This document shows, in pieces, positions 1 to 7,652 of a DNA stretch of 64,000 nucleotides. The number at the start of each line of letters is the position of its first letter. Position 1 is the stretch's first letter. Made by a program: the position numbers and the translations under genes. This stretch comes from Canibacter zhuwentaonis (GTDB lineage Bacteria; Actinomycetota; Actinomycetes; Actinomycetales; Microbacteriaceae): the NCBI RefSeq assembly GCF_018531145.1, contig NZ_JAHDSZ010000010.1:1-64000 (forward strand), in the 5' to 3' direction. The notes beneath the pieces were generated by a model. That model was not told the DNA's origin. It worked only from the letters and a program-made list of their open reading frames with translations, and ran no database searches.

Positions 1-897
1 AACATCACCCCTTACAACAACCTGTCCTTCAGTAAGCCCCACAGGCTGAAACGAAGCCTTCAACACCGTTTTACGAGAAACAATTGTAAACATGGCTTGA
101 GAGGGAGTGGCGGTGAAAGATTCTGAATGGGCAACACCACCAAGTTTGCCGATAGGAAACTCAATCACTCCGTCAGCGGTAGTCCTAACCGTGTGAGACC
201 CAATATGGTTTGTTGCAGTACCTTTTATTAGAACAGTGTCATCAAACAACTGTGCCGCGCCGTCGTCCTTACTGTGATAAGAACGTAAACTACCAGTTAG
301 CGTACGTGACTGTTGGTTATAGTTCCATTGAAAACCAGACAATGTGCAAGCAAGCTGGTTTGTGCAATTCCTCGTTTTGAAGGGGCCTTTGGTGAGTGTT
401 TCTTGTGATATTGTAAACCCGGTGGGTAGTTGAACACTGAAGTTAACGTTAATAGTATAAAAACTTGATGCATCATTTATCTGCTCAACCATCCGGTACG
501 CCGTATTGTTATACCTGAATGACACTTGGATGCTAGCTGCTTCACCGGGGTAGTATTCTGTTTTGTCGGTTGTTGTTGTGGTTGTGACTAGATCCGTGAT
601 GGTGGTGCGGTTTATTCCGGCTGGTAGTTGTGTAGTGTGCGGGGGGTTTGTTGCTGGTTTGGTTTTGCTTGTGTTGTTTGCACCAGTGTTGCCTGGTTGT
701 AGGCTGGTGGTAGTTGTGGTGGGTTTAACAGGTTTATCACCTGCTACTTGCAGCAGCGTGTTTTGCCCTGTTGCAACACCCACCCCAACGGTTTGACCTG
801 TTTGTACGCTAGCTAGTGTGCTGAACACCAGCGCTAGTGTGAGAATGTTTGAAACAACACCCCGTGCCTGCAACAGCAAAGAAACCACACCAGTCAA
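1..897 (-). CDS. LPXTG-type pilus/adhesin protein, N-terminal part (runs off left edge)
   Basis: The reading frame is open from position 897 to the window edge, so about 299 residues are visible and the C-terminus is missing. A TTG start at 897 lies 5 bases after a GGAGG ribosome site (903-907). It gives a signal peptide with a hydrophobic stretch near residues 17-30, then a Thr/Pro/Asn-rich linker, then extracellular beta-sandwich sequence containing YYPGEAASIQVSFRYN. An in-frame ATG at 963 is possible but has no ribosome site. The visible part is clearly homologous to the cassette at 2690-4615, which ends in LPLTG, so this protein is probably a sortase-anchored surface adhesin or minor pilin. 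Of the array's members in this window it is the only one with promoter, ribosome site and signal peptide together, so I infer it is the expressed copy. Confidence 0.75.
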   Translation of the reverse strand, partial: MTGVVSLLLQARGVVSNILTLALVFSTLASVQTGQTVGVGVATGQNTLLQVAGDKPVKPTTTTTSLQPGNTGANNTSKTKPATNPPHTTQLPAGINRTTITDLVTTTTTTDKTEYYPGEAASIQVSFRYNNTAYRMVEQINDASSFYTINVNFSVQLPTGFTISQETLTKGPFKTRNCTNQLACTLSGFQWNYNQQSRTLTGSLRSYHSKDDGAAQLFDDTVLIKGTATNHIGSHTVRTTADGVIEFPIGKLGGVAHSESFTATPSQAMFTIVSRKTVLKASFQPVGLTEGQVVVRGDV

Positions 898-938
898 AAC
901 AACCTCCAAACAAACACCCCTAAAACCCCCTATATAAG

Positions 939-967
939 ATATAAGAGCTTCAGACCCTAGCATCCAA
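939..967 (-). promoter_or_regulatory. Putative promoter of the first adhesin gene
   Basis: On the minus strand TTGGAT (967-962) is followed after 17 bases by TTATAT (944-939). The start codon is about 40 bases further on. The 14-base homopolymer at 989-1002 lies 21 bases upstream of the -35-like element. Confidence 0.4.
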
Positions 968-988
968 AATAAACCACCATTAAAACTA

Positions 989-1002
989 CCCCCCCCCCCC
1001 CC
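989..1002. repeat. Homopolymer of 14 C (14 G on the coding strand)
   Basis: An uninterrupted run of 14 C at 989-1002 sits just upstream of the putative promoter of the leftward adhesin gene. Poly-G/C tracts of this length are well known slipped-strand mispairing sites controlling phase-variable surface genes. Here the tract is outside the reading frame, so any effect would be on transcription. Confidence 0.9.
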
Positions 1003-1228
1003 GGAAAAGTCAAACCAAACAACCCCCTACACACCACCAACACCCCCCAAACCCACTAAAACAAAACCCCCAATACACGCAAACAGCAAAATAAACACTA
1101 AACCGACACAAAACCACACCGTATAAAGTTTTAACTCCACGAAAACTAAACCCCGAAAGAAACCTTTTAACACCAAAGAACCATGCAATCCAAGCAGTTC
1201 CAACCTATTAGTGAGTATAGGAAGTTTG
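1003..1228. repeat. Non-coding 3' flank of cassette B, repeated after cassette D
   Basis: No gene is seen here. Positions 1201-1231 match 5962-5992 in inverted orientation over 31 bases, covering the stop region of both major-pilin copies. Positions roughly 1105-1180 match 6176-6255 imperfectly, again inverted. The strand bias is strong (C/A-rich on plus). The segment between these matches and the C tract shows no recognisable element. Confidence 0.6.
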
Positions 1229-2584
1229 TTAATGTTGCATATTGTTTTTGTTTGCGGTGAGTTTTCGTTTCCTGTGTACTATAGCAACGGTTATTAGGCC
1301 TGTAGCTATGAGTATTCCACCGGTTGTTAGCATGATTGTTTGACCTTGTGCGCCGGTTAGAGGAAGCGCAGGAACTGTGACTTTGCTGTTGTAAACAGTT
1401 ACTGTTGCAGGGTTAGTTAGAGTGTTATTTTCACCCACGGTAACTGGCATACATGTATCGTTAAGCACGTATCCGGTTGGGGCTTTAATTTCTTTTATGC
1501 TGTATTTGCCGGCTTTAACCGCAATGGGTGAAACCAGTTTACCCGTATCGCGTGTTACAAGCATTTCTTGTAGGTCTACTTTAGTTGTGCAGTCGTTACC
1601 GGTGTAGAGTTCGAAGGTTGCGCCTGATATTGCGATCATGGTGTCTTTAACATATTTTTGAATATCAAAATACCCGTAGATGAGAGTTGGTGCGCCACCC
1701 GGACCACCACCCGGCACAGGGTCTGGTGTTGACTGTGTGGTATCTCCTCCACCAGAGGTTTTGATTCTAACGTTGGCGGTGTTTACAATCTTCCCGGGAT
1801 CGTTTACTGTGGTTGTGATTTTGAATGTAACAGTCTGACCTCCTCTAAGGGTTGTTGTGTCATCTAAGCTGCCTGCTAGGGTTCGGTTTCCGTTTCCTGT
1901 GGCGGTAACGGTTACACCAACCTCCATGCCGTTAACCTGCGCGGTAGTTTCAACGTAGCCTAGGTTTTCGGCAAGCTGGTCTGTGAAGCTTACCTCTGTG
2001 AATGTTTCACCATTTTGGAGTTCTGGTAGTACTTGTGTGATAGTCCAGGTGACACTATCACCGAGTTTTGTAGCACCCTTATCGTCTAGGGTTTTAGTTG
2101 GTTTAGCGCTAACAGTGTTTTTTGGGTAGACGTGTACGTTATAGTTCCACGCGTTGCCGTTTGGGTGGGGTACGGTAACAATAAAAGGCGCAGCCTTTTT
2201 AACCACACCAGCAGGAGCATTGGTTTCTGTAACCAGATAAGCACCAATATCAAGATCACTGAATGTGGCTTCCCCGTTATCGTCTGTTGTTCGGGTAGTT
2301 TCAGACCCCGCTGCTACCCTGTTTTTAGCTTGATCAGCGGTTAGGGTTTTAAGCGTCATCCAGTCGGTGTCTTGTGTGAGATCAAGATTGAGTTTTTGAA
2401 TCTTAAACTCTACCCCAGCAATCGCAACCCCCGCAGGGTTTTCAATCTGTCCTGTGCCGGGGTTGCCTTGAAGGGTTTGCTGTTTGTGTTTATGCACAAT
2501 AATCGAACCCCGCTGGCTTGTGTCAATATCACCGGGCGCGGCGGCGTTAGCCGGTTGTGTAAGGATCAACCCACCCGCAACCAA
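1229..2584 (-). CDS. SpaA-type major pilin (cassette B), 5' end probably missing
   Basis: Isopeptide-forming fimbrial protein of about 451 residues. It has an E-box-like YLVTETNAPAG near 117-126, a pilin motif with VYPK (Lys near 155), a Gly/Pro-rich linker, a Cna_B-type domain with E-box IKEIKAPTGY, and a C-terminal LPLTG (about 407-411) with membrane helix and Arg/Lys tail. A sortase would crosslink such subunits through the VYPK lysine into a shaft. The TTG at 2584 leaves only a shortened signal peptide ending PANA. Upstream codons are open back to the TAA at 2690-2692 but contain no ATG, GTG or TTG and no convincing ribosome site. That frame is the same as the preceding adhesin cassette. 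It is therefore either a silent donor cassette or expressed unusually. It is close to cassette D at 4609-5964. Confidence 0.8.
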   Translation of the reverse strand: MVAGGLILTQPANAAAPGDIDTSQRGSIIVHKHKQQTLQGNPGTGQIENPAGVAIAGVEFKIQKLNLDLTQDTDWMTLKTLTADQAKNRVAAGSETTRTTDDNGEATFSDLDIGAYLVTETNAPAGVVKKAAPFIVTVPHPNGNAWNYNVHVYPKNTVSAKPTKTLDDKGATKLGDSVTWTITQVLPELQNGETFTEVSFTDQLAENLGYVETTAQVNGMEVGVTVTATGNGNRTLAGSLDDTTTLRGGQTVTFKITTTVNDPGKIVNTANVRIKTSGGGDTTQSTPDPVPGGGPGGAPTLIYGYFDIQKYVKDTMIAISGATFELYTGNDCTTKVDLQEMLVTRDTGKLVSPIAVKAGKYSIKEIKAPTGYVLNDTCMPVTVGENNTLTNPATVTVYNSKVTVPALPLTGAQGQTIMLTTGGILIATGLITVAIVHRKRKLTANKNNMQH

Positions 2585-2689
2585 CAGCTTACTAAAACAA
2601 CCACACCACCCGCCGGTGTTAGCCAGCCTGCAGGGGCTGACACCCGAGCGGTGAAACCACTTGCCGCCTGTTGCTTCTGCTTGTGGGTG

Positions 2690-4369
2690 TTACACGCGAG
2701 CCCGTAGCCGTCTGCGTGCTACAAGCCCCGCCGCAACACCAACTATCAGTACACCTGCTCCTGCTAGATATAGCCAGTCGGTTGCGATTCCGCCGGTGAG
2801 TGGCAGCGGTGGTGCTACGGCCATGAATTTGCGTTGTAAACGAACTGTGTGTTGAACTGTTTCGTCCATCATAACCTGTTGCAGTTGATACACCGACGGG
2901 GTTTGGCTGGTGAACTCCCAACCATCAGGGGCTGTCATGTTGCGTACTGTTACTGTGCAATTACTGCCAGCCCATACTATTTTATGTATAACTTGGGGCG
3001 CTCCTGCGCCGTTAACAAGCGCAGCGTAGTTTAGCGTGTACGTGAACGTAGCGTTATGCTTAAACGGGGTAACACAGTTGATACTACCCGACACTGTCAC
3101 AACACCACTAGCGGGGTGTTCTCCTTCGGGTTTTACAATGAGTGAGACTGTGACCCTTTTGTTTGTGACATTAAAACTTGCTCTTGAAGTGTTATTGTTT
3201 TGGTTAGCGTCTGTAAACGTCGCGCTGGTGGTTGCAGTGAAACTACGGCTGTTAGCATCAAAGAACCCTGCTTTGCCTGTAACGGTTACTTTAATGCTGC
3301 CTCCGGCTGGAATAACCGGTATTGTTGCTGTTACCGTGTGACTAGCTGCGTTGTACACCCACTGGGCAGGACACATAGCACCACGCCCTGTGGTGGTGCA
3401 TGTTGAGTTTACTGTGGCGGCAGTGTTTACAAACCCGCCCTTTGGTAGTTGGATTGTGACGGGGATGTTACGCGCCTCATAGCCGCTGGCTGTGATTGTT
3501 GATATTACCTGTACCGGCTGGCCTGCGGCTACTGTTGGTGTGGGGGTGGTTGTTTCGGTGGATACTTCGATTGGTATTTTTTCAACCTCCAGCCGTATTG
3601 TGCTGGTGCGTGAGCTGGTGATGTTTGATTCTGTTTGGGTGATACGGTCGGGTGTTTTCCATCTCCAGCCTGCTGGAACAGCGCCCTTAACAATGGTTAT
3701 CACACAGGTGCTACCTGCATCAACCATGTTGTTTAATTCTCTGTTCCATTTGCCGCCTACTAGCTGGTTGTGTTTTAGAGTAAACCTAAGATTAGTACGC
3801 CTGTCTGATTGGCCTTGGGGGTTAATGCATAAAACCTCGCCTGTTACAACAACCTGTCCTTCGGTGAGCCCTACAGGCTGAAACGAAGCCTTCAACACCG
3901 TTTTACGGGGTACAATCCGAAACACCGCTTGAGAGGGAGTGGCGGTGAAAGGTTCTTGCACATCATTAACACGAGAATTGGTTTTGTCGATGTAGGTAAA
4001 ATCTAAAAGCCCGTTAGCGGTAGTCCTAACTGTGTGGGATGTGTTGGGTGTGCCTGTTACTGTTCCTGTTATGTTAAGTTCCTCAAAAAGCTGGTACTCA
4101 CCGCCGTACTTATAGTGGGGGGTGGGTGTGGGGAAACTACCGGTGAGCCTGCGTGACTGTTGATTGTAACTATATTCAAAACCATCCGCCATACATGCCC
4201 GCTGATCAGTGCAGTCTCTTGTGAAGGGGCCTCTGGTTAGTGTGTCTGGTGAGATTGTAAACCCGGTGGGTAGTTGAACCCTGAAGTTAATTTTAACAGT
4301 ATACGAATCCTGATCGGATTGAATATACTGCACCTCCTGGTATGCCACCTCGTTATACCTGAATGACAC
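2690..4369 (-). CDS. LPXTG adhesin / minor pilin (second copy), 5' end missing
   Basis: The open frame actually extends from 4615 to 2690, but the first available start codon is GTG 4369, which cuts off conserved sequence. The region upstream of 4369 matches the first adhesin (Thr-rich linker, then YYPGEAASIQ). The match stops at VAGG near 4595, so the signal peptide and start are lost. It contains several extracellular beta-sandwich repeats of DUF11-like character, ends with LPLTGG, one membrane helix and an Arg-rich tail, and stops with TAA at 2690. The lost region has been replaced by the reverse complement of the major-pilin signal sequence of cassette D. I read it as a silent cassette; the alternative is a degraded gene. 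Confidence 0.75.
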   Translation of the reverse strand: MSFRYNEVAYQEVQYIQSDQDSYTVKINFRVQLPTGFTISPDTLTRGPFTRDCTDQRACMADGFEYSYNQQSRRLTGSFPTPTPHYKYGGEYQLFEELNITGTVTGTPNTSHTVRTTANGLLDFTYIDKTNSRVNDVQEPFTATPSQAVFRIVPRKTVLKASFQPVGLTEGQVVVTGEVLCINPQGQSDRRTNLRFTLKHNQLVGGKWNRELNNMVDAGSTCVITIVKGAVPAGWRWKTPDRITQTESNITSSRTSTIRLEVEKIPIEVSTETTTPTPTVAAGQPVQVISTITASGYEARNIPVTIQLPKGGFVNTAATVNSTCTTTGRGAMCPAQWVYNAASHTVTATIPVIPAGGSIKVTVTGKAGFFDANSRSFTATTSATFTDANQNNNTSRASFNVTNKRVTVSLIVKPEGEHPASGVVTVSGSINCVTPFKHNATFTYTLNYAALVNGAGAPQVIHKIVWAGSNCTVTVRNMTAPDGWEFTSQTPSVYQLQQVMMDETVQHTVRLQRKFMAVAPPLPLTGGIATDWLYLAGAGVLIVGVAAGLVARRRLRARV

Positions 4370-4575
4370 TTGGATGCTAGCTGCTTCACCGGGATAGTAT
4401 TCTGTTTTGTTTGTTGTTGTGCTTGTGACTAGATCCGTGATGGTGGTGCGGTTTACCCCGGCCGGCAGCTGTGAAATATGTGGGGGTTTTGTGTTTGTTG
4501 CTGGTTTGGTTTTGCTTGTGTTGTTTGCACCAGTGTTGCCTGGTTGTAGGCTGGTGGTAGTTGTGGTGGGTTTAA

Positions 4576-4615
4576 CAGGTTCACCACCAGCTACTTGTTG
4601 CGGGTGGGTTGATCT
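4576..4615. other. Head-to-head chimeric junction between two truncated pilin cassettes
   Basis: The minus-strand adhesin frame opens at 4615 and the plus-strand major-pilin frame opens at 4576, so they overlap for 40 bases with no start codon for the adhesin and only an internal TTG for the pilin. Homology to the other adhesin begins at about 4595 going left, and homology to the other major pilin begins at about 4594 going right. The two cassettes are thus fused at nearly one point, as expected of recombination. Confidence 0.7.
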
Positions 4616-5964
4616 TTACACAACCGGCTAACGCCGCCGCGCCCGGTGATATTGACACAAGCCAGCAGGGTTCGATTATTATGCACAAACATAAACAACA
4701 AGGCCCTCAAGGCAACCCCGGCACAGGACAAATTGAAAACCCTGCGGGGGTTGCGATTGCTGGGGTAGTGTTTAAGATTCAAAAACTCAATCTTGATCTC
4801 ACACAAAACACCGACTGGGAAACGCTTAAAAATTTAACCGTTGATCAAGCTAAAACCAGGGTAGTTATGGGGTCTGAAACTACCCAAACAACAGACAACA
4901 ACGGGGAAGCCAGATTCAATGGTCTAGCTGTTGGTGCTTATCTGGTTACAGAAACCAATGCTCCCGATAATGTGGTTAAAAAGGCTGCGCCTTTTATTGT
5001 TACCGTACCCCACCCAAACGGCAACAACACGTGGAACTATAACGTACACGTCTACCCAAAAAACACTGTTAGCGCTAAACCATCTAAAACCCTAGACGAT
5101 AAGGGTGCTACAAAACTCGGTGACAGTGTCACCTGGACTATCACACAAACACTACCAGAACTCCAACAAGGTGAAACATTCACAGAGGTAAGCTTCACAG
5201 ACCAGCTACAGGAAGGCCTAGAATACGTTGAAACTACCGCGCAAGTTGACGGCCGTGAGGTTGGTGTAACCGTTGCTGCCACAGGAAACGGAAACCGAAC
5301 CCTAACAGGTCACTTAGATGACACAACAACCCTCAGGGGAGGTCAGACTGTTACATTCAAAATCACAACCACAGTAAATAAACCCGGGAAGATTGTAAAC
5401 ACCGCAAACGTTAGAATCAAAACCTCTAATGGAGGGGACACCACACAGCAAACCCCAGACCCAGACCCGAATGGTGGCCCAGGTGGTGGCCCGGGTGGCG
5501 CACCAACTATCTTTTTCGGGTATTTTGATATACAAAAATATGTTACAGGCACCATGATCGTAATATCAGGCGCAACCTTCGAACTCTACACCGGTAACAC
5601 CTGCACAACTAAAGTAGACCTACAAGAAACCCTTATAACACGCGATACGGGTAAACTAGTTTCACCCATCCCGGTTAAAGCCGGCACATACAGCATAAAA
5701 GAAATTAAAGCCCCAACCGGATACGTGCTTAACGATACATGTACGCAGGTTACCGTGGGTGAAAATAACACTCTAACTAACCCTGCAACAGTAACTGTCT
5801 ACAACAGCAAAGCCATTGTTCCTGCGCTTCCTCTAACCGGCGCACAAGGCCAAACAATCATGCTAACAACCGGTGGAATACTCATAACAGCTGGAATAGC
5901 AGCCGTTGCTATAGTACACAGGAAACGAAAACTCACCGCAAACAAAAACAATATACAACATTAA
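4609..5964 (+). CDS. SpaA-type major pilin (cassette D), 5' end missing
   Basis: Close homologue of cassette B in opposite orientation, with the same architecture: truncated signal sequence ending PANA, E-box, VYPK pilin motif, Gly/Pro linker slightly longer than in B, Cna_B domain with IKEIKAPTGY, LPLTG anchor, membrane helix and HRKRK tail. Differences from B come in patches between invariant blocks (for example around NTVSAKP and DTGKLVSP), a mosaic typical of gene conversion between cassettes. TTG 4609 is the only in-frame start candidate, has no ribosome site, and removes the start of the signal peptide. The frame is open only from 4576. I infer a silent donor copy. Confidence 0.8.
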   Translation: MIFTQPANAAAPGDIDTSQQGSIIMHKHKQQGPQGNPGTGQIENPAGVAIAGVVFKIQKLNLDLTQNTDWETLKNLTVDQAKTRVVMGSETTQTTDNNGEARFNGLAVGAYLVTETNAPDNVVKKAAPFIVTVPHPNGNNTWNYNVHVYPKNTVSAKPSKTLDDKGATKLGDSVTWTITQTLPELQQGETFTEVSFTDQLQEGLEYVETTAQVDGREVGVTVAATGNGNRTLTGHLDDTTTLRGGQTVTFKITTTVNKPGKIVNTANVRIKTSNGGDTTQQTPDPDPNGGPGGGPGGAPTIFFGYFDIQKYVTGTMIVISGATFELYTGNTCTTKVDLQETLITRDTGKLVSPIPVKAGTYSIKEIKAPTGYVLNDTCTQVTVGENNTLTNPATVTVYNSKAIVPALPLTGAQGQTIMLTTGGILITAGIAAVAIVHRKRKLTANKNNIQH

Positions 5965-6006
5965 CAAACTTCCTATACTCACTAATAGGTTGAACCAAAA
6001 AAGCAA

Positions 6007-6042
6007 GTGGGTGCTGTGTGATTAGATTCACACAACACCCAC
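6007..6042 (+). terminator. Strong hairpin after cassette D
   Basis: Arms 6007-6021 and 6028-6042 are 15 bases with one mismatch and a 6-base loop TTAGAT. It lies 42 bases after the major-pilin stop and is probably a transcription stop. Confidence 0.6.
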
Positions 6043-6060
6043 CCTTTCACACCCACCACC

Positions 6061-6083
6061 AAACACCCATTTTTTGGGTGTTT
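6061..6083. terminator. Second hairpin after cassette D
   Basis: AAACACCC and GGGTGTTT arms around a T-rich loop, about 20 bases after the first hairpin. The near symmetry would let it act on either strand. Confidence 0.5.
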
Positions 6084-6090
6084 AAATCGC

Positions 6091-6224
6091 CTGGTTCTCT
6101 AGCGTTAAAAGATTTCTTTCGAAACTTGTGTTCTCGTGTGGATGGGTTTTGCGGGTTTGAAACTGTCTGTAATGTCTGGTTCTCTAGGGTTAAAAGTTTC
6201 TTTCGAAACTTAGTTCTCGTGGAG
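6091..6224 (+). repeat. Imperfect direct repeats in the 3' flank
   Basis: Two units of about 49 bases, at 6091-6139 and 6176-6224, each start CTGGTTCTCTAG and contain TTTCTTTCGAAACTT. The second unit can form a hairpin (arms AAGTTTC and GAAACTT). A third, inverted, diverged copy lies near 1139-1190. Open frames through this region look accidental. Confidence 0.65.
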
Positions 6225-6262
6225 TTAAACTTTATACAGTGTGGTTTTGTGCCGGTTTAGCA

Positions 6263-6618
6263 TTTATCATGCCAGTTGTACAAGAGTAGTGAGGTTGTGG
6301 GGTTTAACGCTCCAGGAGGAGTGATAGAACACCACACCAATGATAAAATAAGTATATAGAAAAAGTTGTGTCCACGGAGCAACAGTAGGAAGACAGGGAA
6401 ATAATCGAAGAAACAAGTCGATGTGTATTTTAATTTTATAGGCAACTGTTAAGTACCACAGAATAAAAAAATAATACCTAAAATTTTATAAAAATAACCT
6501 TTTGAACCACACTTAAAACTTGTGATTTTACAAGTTTTTTGTTATTGTTAATTAAACTTGAGGGGTATAAAATAAATGCATCTTATCAACCGTTTCGGAA
6601 GATTTTAGGAGATAAAAA
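6263..6618. other. AT-rich non-coding left border of the restriction island
   Basis: No gene is seen. Base composition becomes markedly AT-rich from about 6330, marking the edge of acquired DNA. No insertion-site duplication or transposase was recognised. A promoter for the island genes lies at its right end. Confidence 0.5.
6545..6573 (+). promoter_or_regulatory. Promoter of the restriction-modification genes
   Basis: TTGTTA (6545-6550), 17-base spacer, TAAAAT (6568-6573). The regulator start codon is 46 bases downstream with its own ribosome site. Confidence 0.5.
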
Positions 6619-6783
6619 ATGAAGAAAAAAGGCTTGATTGAGATAGTAAACATTTCAAGGAATTGTGCTGCTCATATGGGTAATAATAAATATATTTCAA
6701 TGGCAAATATTAACCGTATATGTGAAGCTTTAGAGTGCATCCCAAATGATGTATTTCAGTTCTGTGTAAGTGATAAAAGATAA
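6619..6783 (+). CDS. Small Cro/C1-type helix-turn-helix regulator, N-terminally short
   Basis: A 54-residue frame starting at ATG 6619, 7 bases after AGGAG. The C-terminal half contains NINRICEALECIPNDVF, the typical end of the small Xre-family regulators found in Firmicutes, where full members are about 65-70 residues. Here the N-terminal first helix seems to be missing, and the expected glycine-threonine turn is altered. It lies directly before the methylase, and such proteins often control restriction-modification operons. Because the fold is incomplete, DNA binding is doubtful. Codon use is AT-rich like its downstream neighbours. Confidence 0.6.
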   Translation: MKKKGLIEIVNISRNCAAHMGNNKYISMANINRICEALECIPNDVFQFCVSDKR

Positions 6784-6796
6784 GGAGAATAAGACT

Positions 6797-7651
6797 ATGA
6801 CTAAAAATTCAAGAAAAAAGAATGTCGTTCTTTCTCCTGTAGTAAAGTGGGTTGGTGGCAAAAGACAGCTACTAAGTGATATAGTTCCACTTATTCCAAA
6901 GACATTTTCCACTTATGTTGAGCCTTTTGTGGGTGGAGGAGCAGTCATATTTGATATTCAGCCTAAAAAAGCAGTTATAAACGATTTTAATAGTGATCTG
7001 ATAAATATTTATAAGGTAATTAAAGACAAACCTAATGAATTAATTTCAGCTTTAGAAAATCATGAACGACTTAATTCAGAGGAATATTTTTATGAAGTTA
7101 GGGCATTAGATAGAAATGAAAACTATAGTGTAATGACAGATATAGAAAAAGCCGCAAGAATTATCTATCTAAATAAAACATGTTTCAATGGGTTATTTAG
7201 AGTAAACCAAGCAGGACAATTTAATTCACCTTATGGAAAATATGAAAATCCTAATATAGTTAATATGCCTGTTGTATTAGCCATGTCAAAATATTTTAAT
7301 GAAAATAATATAAAAATAATTAATGGGGATTATAAAAAACCTTTAAAAAACTTGACAAGAGGTGCATTTGTATATTTTGACCCACCATATATGCCGATTT
7401 CATCTTCATCATCTTTTACGGGTTACACGGAAAATGGATTTGATAAGAAGCAACAAATCGAACTAAAGGAAGAATGTGATAAATTAAACTCTAAAGGGAT
7501 TAAGTTTTTATTGTCTAACTCAGATCATCCTTTTATTAGAGAGTTATACAAGCATTATGAAATTATTACTGTAAAAGCAAAACGTTCAATAAATAGGAAT
7601 GGAAATAAACGTGGAGAAATAAATGAAGTGTTGGTAAAGAACTACGCATAA
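6797..7651 (+). CDS. DNA adenine methylase, Dam/DpnM family
   Basis: Site-specific N6-adenine methyltransferase of the D12 class, about 284 residues, that protects DNA from the partner endonuclease. Motifs in order: WVGGKRQLL near the N-terminus, EPFVGGGAVIFD (AdoMet binding), YLNKTCFNGLFRVN, and catalytic DPPYMP near the middle. D12 enzymes of this kind often methylate GATC, but the target here is inferred. ATG 6797 follows AAGGAG by 9 bases; an upstream in-frame GTG at 6770 overlaps the regulator gene and looks less likely. The endonuclease start follows after one base. Composition is far more AT-rich than the backbone, indicating transfer from a Firmicute-like donor. Confidence 0.92.
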   Translation: MTKNSRKKNVVLSPVVKWVGGKRQLLSDIVPLIPKTFSTYVEPFVGGGAVIFDIQPKKAVINDFNSDLINIYKVIKDKPNELISALENHERLNSEEYFYEVRALDRNENYSVMTDIEKAARIIYLNKTCFNGLFRVNQAGQFNSPYGKYENPNIVNMPVVLAMSKYFNENNIKIINGDYKKPLKNLTRGAFVYFDPPYMPISSSSSFTGYTENGFDKKQQIELKEECDKLNSKGIKFLLSNSDHPFIRELYKHYEIITVKAKRSINRNGNKRGEINEVLVKNYA

Positions 7652-7652
7652 A

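Larger units (their letters stand above)
4590..6262 (+). repeat. Right arm of a large imperfect inverted repeat
   Basis: The major-pilin body plus its 3' flank is repeated in inverted orientation at about 1100-2590. The segment between the arms (about 2600-4590) carries the truncated adhesin, so homologous recombination between the arms would invert it. The right arm has extra hairpins and a tandem repeat that the left arm lacks. Confidence 0.65.

Noticed and set aside
6018-6260. 80-residue plus-strand frame after cassette D
   Set aside because: It runs through two hairpins and a tandem repeat, has no ribosome site, and is not kept in the inverted copy of the flank.
1-6262. Sortase or site-specific recombinase serving the pilin cassettes
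   Set aside because: No sortase TLXTC segment and no integrase or invertase signature occurs in any frame of the region; they may lie outside the window.
6257-6445. 62-residue hydrophobic minus-strand frame at the island border
   Set aside because: It arises from AT-rich sequence, has no ribosome site and crosses the composition boundary.
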